Positions 12,201-21,462 of a stretch of DNA of 64,000 nt are shown here, one piece after another. A model generated the notes under the pieces. The model was given only the letters and a program-made list of their open reading frames with translations, was not told the origin of the DNA and did not search any database. Origin of the DNA: Inia geoffrensis. Taxonomy: Eukaryota > Chordata > Mammalia > Artiodactyla > Iniidae. The translations under genes were made by a program, and so were the position numbers. Location of the stretch: positions 17,957,592-18,021,591 of the forward strand of contig CM070905.1 in the NCBI GenBank assembly GCA_036417435.1, read 5' to 3'. Numbering within the stretch: the stretch's first letter is position 1; the number at the start of each line of letters is the position of its first letter.

Positions 12201-15200
12201 GTTTTGTTTATGCTTTGTCTTTGGAATTTATTGTAACTCCTTTCCATGGCCCTTAAAGTACTTCATGACAGAGTCCCTTCCTTGCTTTCCATCCCGTCTT
12301 CTGTCTCTCACCCTGCATCACTGTGTCCCAGGCACATCAATTCCCTCCCCTAGGTTTATTGAGATACACTTGGCATATAACATTGTGTAACTTGAGGTGT
12401 ACAATGTGTTTATTTGATACACTTATATATTGCAATATGATTACCACCATTAGCTAACACCTCTATCACATTACATAATTACCATTTTTTTTGTGGTGAG
12501 AACATTTAAGATCTACTATCTTAGTAACTTTGAAGTATACATTTTTGTTAACTATAATCACCATGCTGTGCATCAGGTACCCAGAACTTATTCATATTCT
12601 AACTGAAAGTTTGTACTCTTTGATGAACATCTCCCCATTTCCCCTGGTAACCACCATTCTACTCTTTACTTCTACAAGTTTAGCTTTTTTAGAGCCCACA
12701 TGTATATGATATTATACAGTATTTGTTTTCATTTGTTTGACTTACTTCACTTAACGTAATGCCCTCAAGGTCCATCCGTGTTGTCACAAATGGCAAGATT
12801 TCATTCTTTTTTATGGCTTAATAATATTACATTGTACATACCACATCTTCTTTATCCATTCATCTGTTGACAGACACTTAGGTTGTTTCCATACCTTGGC
12901 TATTGTAAATAATAGTGCAATGAACATGGTGCGGGGGGGGGGGTGCATATATTTTTTTGTTAGTGTTTTCATTTTCTGTGGATAATCCCAGAAGTGGAAT
13001 TGCTGGATCATATGGTAGTTCTATTTTTAACTTTTTGAGGAATCTCCGTACCATTTTTCATAGTGGCTGCACCAATTTACATTCCCACCAGCAGTGCACA
13101 GGATTCCCATTTCTCCACATCTTTGTGTCTTTTTAATGATAGCCATTCTAACTGGTGTGAGGTGATATTTCATTGTGGTTTTGATTTGCATTTCTCTGAT
13201 GATTAGTGATGTTGAGCATCTTTTCATGTACCTGTTGGCATTTGTATGTCTTCTTTGGAAAAAAATGTCTATTCAGTTCCTCTGCCCATTTTAAAATTGT
13301 TTGTTGTTGTTATTGAATTGTATGAGTTATTTATATATTTTAGATATTAAACCCTTATCCAACTATACAGTTTGCAAATATTTTCTCCCATTTAGTAGGT
13401 TGCTTTTTCATTTTGTTGATTGTTTCTTTTGCTGTACAAAAGCTTTTTAGTTTAATGTAGTCCCACTTTTGGATTTTCACTTTTTTAAAAAATGATTTAT
13501 ACTTATTTATTTTTGGCTGAGCTGTGTCTTAGTTGCAGCATGAGGGATCTTTGTTGCAGCATGCGGGCTACTTAGTTGCGGCATGCCTGCAGGATCTAGT
13601 TCCCTGACCAGGGATCGAACCCAGGCCCACTGCACTGGGAACACAGAGTCTTACCCACTGGATCACCAGGGAAGTTCCTGATTTTCACTTTTTTTGCTTG
13701 TGCTTTTGGTGTCATATCCTAAAAAATCATTGCCAAGACCAATGTCAAGAAGCTTCCCTGTGTTTTCTTCTAGGAGTTTTGCAGTTTCCAGTTTTACGTT
13801 TAAGTATTTAATCCATTTTTAATTAAATTTTGTGCGGTGTTAAGATAGTGGTTCAATTTCAGTTTTCTGCATGTGGTTATCCAGTTTTCCCAACACTATT
13901 TATTGAAGATACTATCCTTTCCCCATTGAGTTTTCATGGCTCCCTTGTCAAGTATTAGTTGACCATATATGCATGGGTTTATTTGTGGGTTCTCAGTTCT
14001 GTTCCATTGGTCTATGTGTCTATTTTTATGCCAGTACTATACTGTTTTGATTACTATAGTTTTGCAGTATAGTTTGAAATCAGGAAGTGTGATGCCTCCA
14101 GCTTTTTTTCTATTTTTCTTTTTCAGGATTGCTTTGGCTATTTGATGTCTTTTGTGTTTACATAGCATTTTAGGGTTTTTTTTCCTACTTCTGTGAAAAA
14201 TGCCATTGGAAATTTGATAGGGATTACATTGAATCTGTAGATGGTTTTGGGTAGTATGGACATTTTAACAATATTAATTCTTCCAGTCATGACATGGGAT
14301 ACCTTTCCATTTATTTGTGTCTTCTTCAGTTTCTTTCATCAGTCTTATATTTTTTCACCTCCTTGGTTAGATTCATTCTTAAGTACTTCATTGTCTTTGA
14401 TGCTATTGTGAATGGGATTGTTTTATTTCTTTTTCAGATGTTTTATTGTTAGTGTAGAAAAATGCAGCTGATTTCTGTATGTTGATTTTGTATCCTGCAA
14501 CTTTACTGAATTCATTGATTAGTTGTAACAATTTCTTGGTAGAGTCTTTAGGATTTTCTATATATAAGATCATATCATCTGCAAATAAAGATAATTTTAC
14601 TTCTCCCTTTCTGATTTGGATACCTTTTTTTTTTTTTTGCAGTATGTGGGCCTCTCACTGTTGTGGCCTCTCCCGTTGCGGAGCACAGGCTCCGGACGCG
14701 CAGGCTCAGCGGCCATGGCTCACGGGCCCAGCCGCTCCGCGGTATGTGGGATCTTCCCAGACCGGGGCACGAACCTGTGTCCCCTGCATCGGCAGGCGGA
14801 CTCTCAACCACTGTGCCACCAGGGAAGCCCTGGATACCTTTTATTTCTTTATCTAACCTGATTGCTATGGCTATGACTTCCAGTAATATGTTGAATAGGA
14901 GTGGTGAGAGTTGTCACCCTTGTCTTGTTTCTGATCTTAAAAGAAAAGCTTCCAACCTTTCAGCATTGAGTATGATGTTAGTTGTGGGCTTTTTGTATAT
15001 GGCCTTTATTGTGTTGAGGTGCATTCCTTCTATATTTAATTTGTGGAAAGTTTTTTTTTATCCTGAAAGGATGTTGGATTTTGTCTTTTTCTGTGTGTAT
15101 TGAGATGTCCATATGTTTTTATCTTTCATTCTATTAATGTGGTGTATCCCATTTATTGATTTGCACATGTTGAGACATCCTTGCCTTGCATCCCAGGGAT

Positions 15201-18200
15201 AAGTCCCAGTTGATCACGGTGTATGATCCTTTTAATGTACTGTTAAATTTGGTTTGCTAACATTTTGTTGATAGTTTTTGCATCTATATTCATCAGGGAT
15301 ATTGGTCTGTACAGTTGACCCTTGAACAATGTGGGGAGTGGGGTGGGGTTAGGGGCACCAACCCTCCTTGCAGTTGAAAATCCGTGTATAACTTATAGTT
15401 GGCCTCTGTACACGTGGTCCCTCCATATCCATGGTTCCATCATATCTGTGATTCCACATTCACAGATTCAACCTATCATGGATTGTTCAGTACTACAGTA
15501 TTTACTGTTGAAAACAATCTGCATGTAAGTGAACCCACACAGTACTTTCTTTTCTTTTCTGTCCTTATCTGGCTTTGGTATCAAGGTAATGCTGTCCTCC
15601 TAAAATGAGATTGTGAAGTAAGTATTATTAATCACACCTGGTAAATTTGGAGGCTGACATTTTGAGAGGTTAGGTAACTTGCGTGAAGCCAAACAGCTAG
15701 TTAGAGGCAGAGTTGGGATTGGCTCTCAAACCCCATTCTTAAGCATTGGGCCACTCCCTCCCAAGAGAGACTTCTTGCCTCACTATAAAGTCTGCCTAGA
15801 TAAGGAGCATTGGAGTCAGGACTTGAAGACATGTATGAGAGCAGCAGAGAGGAGACGTGAGGGCAGAGGCTGGGACCCAAGGTCACACCTTCATGCTTTC
15901 ACCAGCACCATGTGGGAGTAGAGGGGGGCCATTTCTGGGTCAGTTGATGCTGCTCCTGTGGGTCCCCGGGAGCCATTGTTTGTGATGCCCCAGGAGCAGG
16001 GCAGAGGCCTCCAGGGTGTGTGGCCCAGCTGGTGCTGAGCTCCTCGTCTCTCCCCCATCTCCCTGAGTGCTACAGGTAGGGAGCAGGATGGTGATTGTTG
16101 CTGCGGGCTGCGTGCTGCTCCTGATGGGCATATTTGGGAAGATCGGGGCTGCGTTTGCCACCATCCCAACCCCTGTGATCGGAGGCATGTTCCTGGTGAT
16201 GTTTGGGGTTATCACTGCCGTGGGGATTTCCAATCTGCAGGTGAGGCAAGGCACCCTTAGGAAAGCAGCAGCATTGCATCTCCTGAAAGGAGCCCATGGG
16301 GATGGAGATGAATGGAACAGGGTGGGGACAAGGGAGAAGGGGAAGGGAATCCTCAGTCCCAGAAACCGCACTGGCCCCAAATGGGAGAAAGAAATAACCA
16401 GAAGCACCCAAATTTCTGAAAAACAAAATTGCATCAGTTTGAATTGGATTATCCAGACCACTCAGCTCCCAGGGTCAAGTGGGAGTCGGGACTTGGCTGG
16501 GAACGTGTGCCCTCTGAGCCCAACTTCCCCCTCCAGTCTCAAGTGGCGGGGGGTGGGCTGGCTGGTCAGGTGTTTGACTGACATGCAATACAGGTACTGA
16601 TCGTTCCGGCTCTGCCGTGGGGGGCCTCTCTCCTGCAGTACGTGGACATGAACTCGTCCAGAAACCTCTTTGTCTTTGGCTTCTCCATCTACTGTGGGCT
16701 TGCTGTTCCCAACTGGGTGAACAAGAACCCGGAGAGCCTCCACACAGGTGATTCTCCATCCTCTAGACTGTGACCACTCCAGGGGCAGAGCTTGTGGGGT
16801 CCCTGGTCCCTGAGAATTCCTGTCACTTTTTAAAAAAATTAACTATAGTCACCATGCTGTACATTACATCACCATGACTTATTTATTTCCAGTTCTGTTG
16901 AGATACAATTGACATACATAACTGTATGAGTCCCAGGTATACAGCATAAAGGTTTGACATACATATATTGTAAAACGACTACCATAATAAGTCTAGTTAA
17001 CACCCATCTCCTCATATAGGCACAATAAAAAGAAATGGGAAAAAAATTTTATCCTTGTGATGAGGACTCTTAGGATCTCCTCTCTTACCAACTTTTCTAT
17101 ATATCATACAGCAGTGTTAACCACAGTCGTCATGTTGTACATTCCATCCCTCGTACTTATTTATCTTATAACCAGAAGTGTGTCCCTTTTGATCACCTTC
17201 CTCCAATCCCTCCTCCTCACGCCCCCTGCTTCTGGTAACCACAAATCTGATCTCTTTTTCTATGAGTTTTTTTTTTTAAACAGTCTATATATAATAAGTG
17301 AGATCATACAGTATTTGTCTTTCTCTATCTGATTTATGCCACAGCATAATGCTCTCAAGTTCCATCCATGTTGTTGCAAATAGCCAGAGTTTATGGCTGA
17401 ATAATATCCATTGTAAATATATACCTCATTTTTTTTAGTCACTCATCCATTGATGAACACTTAGGTTGTTTCCATATCTTGGCTCTTGTAAATAATGCTG
17501 CAGTGAAGGTGGCTGTGCATATATCTTTTTGAGTTAGTGTTTTCATTTTCTTTGGATAAATAACCAGGAGTGGAATTAGTGGGTCATATGGTAATTCTAT
17601 TTCTAATTTTTTGAGGAACCTCCATACTATTTTCCATAGTGGTTGCACTAATTTACATTCCCGCCAACAGTGCCCAAGGGTCCTTTTCTCCACACCCTTG
17701 CCAGCACTTCCTAGTTCTTGTCTTTTTGGTAAAAGCCAAACAGATGTGAGATGATACCTCACTGTGATTTTGATTTGCATTTCCCTGATGATTAGTGATG
17801 TTGAACACCTTTCATGTACCTATTGGCCATCTGTATATCTTCTTTGGAAAAATCTCTATTCAGATCCTCTGCCCATTTTTTAATCCCTGTCACTTCTGTC
17901 TTCACTGTAGGAATTCTGCAGTTGGACCAGGTCATCCAGGTGCTGCTGACCACGGGCATGTTTGTTGGTGGATTTCTGGGCTTTCTACTGGACAACACCA
18001 TCCCTGGTAAGGCTCACCTTTGCTCTGTAAGCTGGCAGTTTGGGTAGATGGTCAGCATTTGGGTCACCCACATTGCTTCTCTAGCCCCAGTTCTCATGTA
18101 AGACTGGCCACAGCATACCCTGAGTGGGCCCTGCGTCTGGGTGGCGTGTATGGGCCTGTACTAGCTTTCTAGGGCTGCCGTCGCAAAATGCCACAGACTA

Positions 18201-19546
18201 GAAGGCTTAAACAACCGAAATGTATTTCCTCACAGTTCCAGAGGCTAGAAGTCCAAGAACAAGGTGTTGGCAGGATTGGTTTCTCCTGGGGCCTTTCTCC
18301 TTGACTTGCAGATGGATGGCCTTTCCTTCCTGTGTGTGCATCTCTGGTGTGTCTCTGTGCGTCCTAATCTCCTCTTCCTATAAAGACACCAGTCAGATTA
18401 AATTAGAGCCCACCCTAAAGACCTTGTCTTTACGTCTTTAACTAAATCACCACTTTAAAGATGCTATCTCCAAATACAGTCACATTCTGAGGTTTGTGGG
18501 GTTAGGGCTTCAACATGATTTTTTTGGGGGGCGGGGGGCACAATTCAGCCCATAAAAGGACCCTAAGGTGAGAAATACACCAGAAGCAAAAAGCAAAAGA
18601 CATAGCCCCAGCTCTCTTAGAGCCTGCCGTCTAGTTGATGAGGGAGAGAATGCATGTGTTCATTTATTCATATTCCAATAAAAACCACAGCAAGTATACT
18701 GTGTTCCAGGTGCTCTGTATTGAGGATACAAAGGGCTGCAAGACATGCCCCCCTGCTTTCTAGAAACTCACAGGCTAGTAGGGGAGAGAGACATGACAAC
18801 AGACCATTACAATACAGGGAAATAAGTGTGATGATGAGCAAACGAAGCCCATGAGCGCTGAGGTGAAGAGCGCAGAGCTGCCCTCACTGGTGGCTTTCAG
18901 TGCTCCCTTCTTGATCCTCCCATGGCCCCTTGAAAGGACGTCCGTGATAGCTCCTGCTTCGTGGTATTCCGTTTCCCACATTTCTTCTCTCCACCAAATG
19001 TAAAATGCATCTGCATTCCAGAAACATTGAAATATAGAAAGGTCCGCTCCAGAAGATGAGGAAAGAACAGTGGTTCATAGAAGGTCATACCCCAGAGCTC
19101 AGGGAACACCTGATGATGAACTGAGTTAAGCTGAGCCGATTCTTGGGATGGGCTTGGAGGGGGAGGAGGGGCTGCTGGCAGGTTCAGGAGACTGAGACGA
19201 GGCCTCATAAGTGCCTGCAGGGGGCGCCAGAGGCTTCCGCCCCCTCCCTCAGGGCCCAGGCTTGACTGCTTGCTGGCTCCCTTTAGGAAGCCTGGAGGAG
19301 AGAGGCCTCCTGGCGTGGAATCAAATCCAGAAGAAGTCTGAGGAGACCATGAAGATGTCGGAGGTCTACAGCCTCCCCTGGGGGATCGGCACCAGGTTCT
19401 GCGCCTCCTCCTGCACCCGGTGCCTCCCCTTCTGGCCCAGGCTGGAGCGTGGTGAGAGAGGTGAGGTGGGGGTGAGCCAGCTGACGCTCTGCTCCCAGAA
19501 CCCCTCAGAAGAGCTGCCCAAGGGCGCCACAGACACCAGGATGTAA
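3047..19546 (+). CDS. SLC23A4: SLC23A4, sodium-dependent nucleobase transporter (3' eight exons; 5' partial)
   Basis: Exons at 3047-3228, 4168-4288, 5370-5526, 6599-6852, 16076-16240, 16639-16747, 17911-18006 and 19287-19546 join with matching phases into 447 codons and a TAA stop. The protein is a nucleobase:cation symporter-2 (NAT/NCS2) family member. It resembles rat SNBT1/SLC23A4, which takes up uracil, thymine and purines with sodium in intestine, more than the vitamin C transporters SLC23A1/2. The NAT signature at the end of exon 6599-6852 reads [10 protein letters not shown]: Glu in first position is the nucleobase-type residue, whereas the vitamin C transporters have Pro. The TM8 Glu (codon 6673-6675, in [10 protein letters not shown]) that binds substrate in bacterial relatives is also present. 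No frameshift or stop was found, although the human orthologue is known as a pseudogene. Exons encoding the N-terminus lie outside the window. Confidence 0.93.
4168..4288 (+). CDS. SLC23A4: SLC23A4 exon: [15 protein letters not shown]...
   Basis: The acceptor 'ctgtttcag' and donor 'TTCCCT|gtaaga' enclose 121 bases, completing the split Met codon from the preceding exon. It encodes a transmembrane helix ([12 protein letters not shown]) and a basic loop ([10 protein letters not shown]). The frame leaves in phase 0. Confidence 0.92.
4975..5105 (+). repeat. MIR SINE fragment
   Basis: 'cccattgtacagatgaggacaccgaggctcagggaatttg' followed by 'catgtgacaagcaag' is the core of the ancient mammalian MIR element. 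It lies in an SLC23A4 intron. Confidence 0.6.
5370..5526 (+). CDS. SLC23A4: SLC23A4 exon: [13 protein letters not shown]...
   Basis: The acceptor 'ctcccgcag' and donor 'TACCCAG|gtaatg' enclose 157 bases. It encodes a strongly hydrophobic helix ([16 protein letters not shown]), then an extracellular loop with [11 protein letters not shown] and APWFRFPYP, a loop pattern shared by SLC23 proteins. Confidence 0.93.
6258..6490 (-). repeat. CHR-type SINE in SLC23A4 intron
   Basis: It reads on the minus strand: a poly-T of about 20 bases at the left and 'gccaccagggaagtccc' at the right. Target duplications 'ttgcctggtcttt' flank it at about 6246-6257 and 6491-6503. The duplications show a clean, fairly recent insertion. 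Confidence 0.92.
6599..6852 (+). CDS. SLC23A4: SLC23A4 exon carrying TM8 Glu and NAT signature
   Basis: The acceptor 'gcaatttcag' and donor 'ACCAGG|gtaagg' enclose 254 bases. This is the substrate-binding core: [12 protein letters not shown] (TM8), [13 protein letters not shown], and [10 protein letters not shown] followed by the signature [10 protein letters not shown] at 6823-6852. The exon starts 109 bases after a SINE ends (6490). Confidence 0.95.
6921..7410. repeat. Old medium-reiterated interspersed repeat
   Basis: 'cttattgttgctgcaacaaattatcacaaactt', 'aggctgcccacattccttggc' and 'acatattcacaggtttgggcatggacatcttt' are recognisable pieces of a widespread mammalian repeat. Similar material occurs at 18157-18558. 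I recall the consensus pieces but not the family name with certainty. Confidence 0.55.
7835..8150 (-). repeat. Long-form CHR-type SINE
   Basis: This minus-strand element of about 316 bases has a duplicated 'cacgggct' body and ends in 'gcgccagcagggaagtcc'. Perfect 15-base target duplications 'tcaagatggtgcttt' lie at 7820-7834 and 8151-8165. Confidence 0.93.
9414..10342 (-). mobile_element. L1 3' end(s), minus strand, with inverted 5' segment
   Basis: 9440-10026 is the reverse complement of a cetartiodactyl L1 3' UTR ('acatctttattggggtataattg'). Its first about 120 bases are repeated at 9571 onward, so two L1 3' ends appear to abut. 10027-10330 is L1 sequence in the opposite sense ('ccactatggagaatagtatgg' to 'gacctagagtctgtcat'), an arrangement expected from twin-primed insertion. 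The flanks 'tagagtatcttt' (9414-9425) and 'tagagtgtcttt' (10331-10342) look like a target duplication with one mismatch. Around 9265-9413 an older L1 fragment adjoins. Confidence 0.85.
10999..11744 (-). mobile_element. 5'-truncated L1, minus strand
   Basis: The sequence runs from a short T-rich/poly-A-derived start through L1 3' UTR into the end of ORF2, all on the minus strand. It is flanked by perfect 14-base target duplications 'tagagggaactttt' at 10999-11012 and 11731-11744. The ORF2 remnant is broken and not coding. Confidence 0.9.
11815..12330 (-). mobile_element. Old L1 (L1M-like) fragment
   Basis: 'ttgtagtaaaatacatgtaacataaatttagcc' and the following 'ccattctactttctgtctctatgaatttgactgctctagg' match old mammalian L1 3' ends on the minus strand. 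It is highly diverged and carries no intact ORF. Confidence 0.7.
13486..13679 (-). repeat. CHR-type SINE inserted in L1
   Basis: A minus-strand SINE ('ttggctgagctgtgtcttag' to 'atcaccagggaagttcct') is flanked by duplicated host L1 sequence 'gattttcactttttt' at 13472 and 13680. Confidence 0.9.
14629..14830 (-). repeat. GC-rich (cetacean CHR-2-like) SINE inserted in L1
   Basis: The body reads 'gtgggcctctcactgttgtgg', 'gcgcaggctcagcggccatgg' and 'gccaccagggaagccc', the version abundant in whale and dolphin genomes. Target duplications 'tggatacctttt' lie at 14617-14628 and 14831-14842. Similar copies at 28.9, 50.4 and 56.5 kb support the cetacean assignment. Confidence 0.93.
15312..15540. repeat. 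Tigger-like DNA transposon remnant
   Basis: It begins with the terminal sequence 'cagttgacccttgaacaatg', followed by 'tggcctctgtacacgtggtccctcc' and 'acagattcaacc', parts of a palindromic Tc1/mariner-Tigger non-autonomous family. The opposite inverted end is not clearly present. Confidence 0.55.
15625..15745 (+). repeat. MIR fragment
   Basis: 'tgagaggttaggtaacttgcgtgaagccaaacagctagttagaggcagagttgggattgg' is typical MIR body sequence, about 330 bases upstream of the SLC23A4 exon at 16076. Confidence 0.65.
16076..16240 (+). CDS. SLC23A4: SLC23A4 exon: [15 protein letters not shown]...
   Basis: The acceptor 'gtgctacag' and donor 'CTGCAG|gtgagg' enclose 55 whole codons. It encodes two transmembrane stretches, including [19 protein letters not shown] and [12 protein letters not shown]. 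The preceding intron (6853-16075) is 9.2 kb, expanded by L1, SINE and other repeats. Confidence 0.95.
16639..16747 (+). CDS. SLC23A4: SLC23A4 exon: [15 protein letters not shown]...
   Basis: The acceptor 'ctctcctgcag' and donor 'CACACAG|gtgatt' enclose 109 bases. The [12 protein letters not shown] motif is characteristic of mammalian SLC23 proteins, and [12 protein letters not shown] follows it. Confidence 0.95.
16829..17895 (-). mobile_element. L1 next to SLC23A4 splice acceptor
   Basis: Minus-strand L1 3' UTR/ORF2 end sequence fills almost the whole intron between exons 16639-16747 and 17911-18006. The 10-base match 'cctgtcactt' at 16819-16828 and 17886-17895 is a plausible target duplication, which places the insertion point within 25 bases of the acceptor of exon 17911. 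The L1 itself is broken and non-coding. Confidence 0.82.
17911..18006 (+). CDS. SLC23A4: SLC23A4 exon: [15 protein letters not shown]...
   Basis: The acceptor 'tgtcttcactgtag' and donor 'ATCCCTG|gtaagg' enclose 96 bases. It encodes the last transmembrane helix ([17 protein letters not shown]) and DNTIPG, conserved in SLC23A1/2/4. An L1 insertion's right target duplication ends at 17895, so only 15 bases of clearly original intron precede the exon after it. Confidence 0.94.
18157..18558. repeat. Old medium-reiterated interspersed repeat
   Basis: 'tactagctttctagggctgccgtcgcaaaatgccacagac' and 'cctcacagttccagaggctagaagtcc' followed by a downstream 'ataaagacaccagtcagattaaattagagcccaccc' are characteristic of the same broad class as 6921-7410. 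It lies in the last SLC23A4 intron. Confidence 0.55.
19287..19546 (+). CDS. SLC23A4: SLC23A4 terminal exon, cytoplasmic tail
   Basis: The acceptor is 'tccctttag' and the frame ends at TAA 19544-19546. The 86 codons including stop start with [12 protein letters not shown], conserved after the last helix in the family. A Cys-containing [14 protein letters not shown] stretch and a poorly conserved polar tail follow. No canonical AATAAA was seen within about 150 bases; 'ccaaataagta' near 19670 is the nearest weak candidate. Confidence 0.9.
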
Positions 19547-21387
19547 GAACGCTCCTTCTGCACGTCCCAGAGCCTTCACTATCCCCCCACCCAATGTGCT
19601 GAGCTCCCCACTCACATATGGGGGGGACCCTGCCCTCTCGAGTACCTCTGCACCCTGCATGTGGTGGCAGCCAAATAAGTATTAGATTAAGACCATGACA
19701 AGCGTGCTTTGGCCCAGTCACTTCATCACCGAGGTCTGGCCTCAAGCTGCTTCCTTCCACTGTGCTCCAGCCCTCCCGTCTCCAGTGTAAACCAGTCCTC
19801 TTGGCAGTATTTTGATGCATCGGGAGGAAGAGGCTTTGGGTGGGGCAGGTGACGGAGATGGGGCTGTTTGCTGAAAGGTGATGGGAACAGTTCTCTTCCT
19901 CCCCAAAGAGGCTGGAGGCCCTGCCAGCACCCCCAGGCCCTTCTCTTCCAGACGCTTCCTCTTCCAGGCCCCTCCCCTGCAGGCCCCTCCCCGCCAGGCC
20001 CCTGCCATTTGTGAACACTGAAGGGCCAGCAAAGCTACAATCCCTGCACAGCCCCAGCGGTCCTTGGGGTCAGACTGTGCATCACAGGACGGTATAGTGA
20101 GGCTGTGGGCCCTGGCGCTGTGGAGTCAGGACCAGGTTTGGATCCTAAGACTTAACCTGCATGTCAGGTTCTCACAGGGACAGGAAACAGTCAAAGCATT
20201 TGAGAGGCCTTCAGTGGAGCAGAGCCACTGTTGTTATGATATATAAACTGTAAAGAGCCAGGCGAACCTGTTCTCTCTGCATCCTCAGTAGATTAGTCAG
20301 GATTCTCTAGAGAAACAGAGCCAATAGGGGGTGTGGGTGTGTGTATACACATACATGTCTGCAGAGAGATATATACATGTGTCCACACACACACATACAT
20401 ATATGGGGGTGCTGGGAGGGCAGGGCGGGGAGAGAGATTGACTTAAGGAACGGATTCACGTCATTGTGGAGGCTGACAAGTCCAAAGTCTGCAGGGTAGA
20501 CCAGCAGGCTGGTAAGAGTTACAGCTGGAGTCTGAAGGCAGTCACTGGCAGAATTCCCTCTTCCTGGGGGAGGTCAATCTTTTGCTCTATTCAGTCCTTC
20601 AACTGATTGGATGAGGCCCACCCACACTATGGAGGGTAATCTGCTTTACTCAAGCTCTACTGATTTAAATGTTAATCTCTTCTAAAAAAGTACCTTCATA
20701 GAAACACCTGGAATAATGTTTGACCAAATACCTGGGTACCATGGCCTAGCCACGTTGACATACAAAATTAACCATCACACCCTGTGTACAGGCCCAGGGA
20801 CATTTATGCACTCTTTGCCCAGGGGCCTCACCAGAAAGCACTCAGAACACTGTGGGATCTGGCTTGGACTCCATTCAGGAGTCTTTATTATCAGAAGCAG
20901 CAGATGTAGCTGATTCTACCTTGATGTCCTGGAGCACAGGGTTGAGGTCAACACTGTTCCTGGGCTCCTAGAACATGCCGGATGTGTGGTGGGCTCCAGA
21001 ACTCTCTAAAACCCATCAAAACAATGCCCTGAACCCAGGTGTGCTGCAAGTACCCGGTGTCATGGGACAGATCCTGCCTGTCCTGTTCATGAAAGGCTTG
21101 TGACCTGGGCCTCAGGTGCATCCAGTACCCCCTGAATAGGAGCACAGTGGGAGCAGGTGTGTGCCCTGCAGCAGGCCAGCACCTCATACCAAACAACCCT
21201 GAAAGACTGACACGGGGCCACACTCCTCTTAAATACTTTATAATAATCAGAAACTACAACCATCAAAATGCTTTCAGGACAGCCCACTCCCAAACGTCCT
21301 GCAAGGCTGAGGCAGGGGCAACCTGGGCTGCGAGCATTCAAACTAGGAGACTGCCCGCCCTCCTTCACCCCTCCTGCTCCCACTGCA
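19547..21387. other. SLC23A4-STRA8 convergent intergenic region
   Basis: The stop codons of the two convergent genes are about 1.84 kb apart. The region holds 3' UTR sequence of both genes (ends not resolved), a short C-rich tandem repeat of 'caggcccctcc' units near 19,925-20,005, and an old repeat at 20,283-20,790. A variant polyadenylation-like 'tataaa' for STRA8 occurs on the minus strand near 21,237. The long minus-strand open frame over 18.9-20.0 kb is judged non-coding. Confidence 0.6.
20283..20790. repeat. Old LTR-like interspersed repeat
   Basis: 'tagtcaggattctctagagaaacagagccaatag' at the start and 'atgtttgaccaaatacctgggtacc' / 'aaaattaaccatcaca' at the end are the conserved edges of a common mammalian medium-reiterated repeat. 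A diverged start of the same family appears near 51,340. Confidence 0.6.
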
Positions 21388-21462
21388 TCACAAATCTTCA
21401 TCGTCAAACGTCTCCGTGCACCTCAACATTACCATATCATCGTCGACGGGAAGGTCTGGTTC
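21388..21462 (-). CDS. STRA8: STRA8 terminal coding exon
   Basis: The acceptor on the minus strand is 'cgtgttttgcag'. 24 codons encode EPDLPVDDDMVMLRCTETFD and then DEDL before TGA. The acidic end is conserved in human and mouse STRA8 as I recall them. Confidence 0.95.
   Translation of the reverse strand, partial: EPDLPVDDDMVMLRCTETFDDEDL

Larger units (their letters stand above)
12345..15300 (-). mobile_element. Long degenerate L1, minus strand, interrupted by two SINEs
   Basis: About 3 kb of continuous minus-strand L1 3' UTR and ORF2 sequence, seen on the plus strand as 'gctggatcatatggtagttctatttttaac', 'cagcagtgcacaggattcccatttctcc' and the typical 'tgatgcctccagctttttt'. SINEs split it at 13486-13679 and 14629-14830. 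Frames are shattered by stops and indels, so it is a dead copy inside the SLC23A4 intron. Confidence 0.88.

Noticed and set aside
18897..20018. Minus-strand open frame of 373 codons
   Set aside because: It runs antisense through the SLC23A4 last exon and 3' UTR. Its Gly/Arg/Pro-rich start comes from a C-rich tandem repeat near 19.9-20.0 kb, with no conserved domain or start context.
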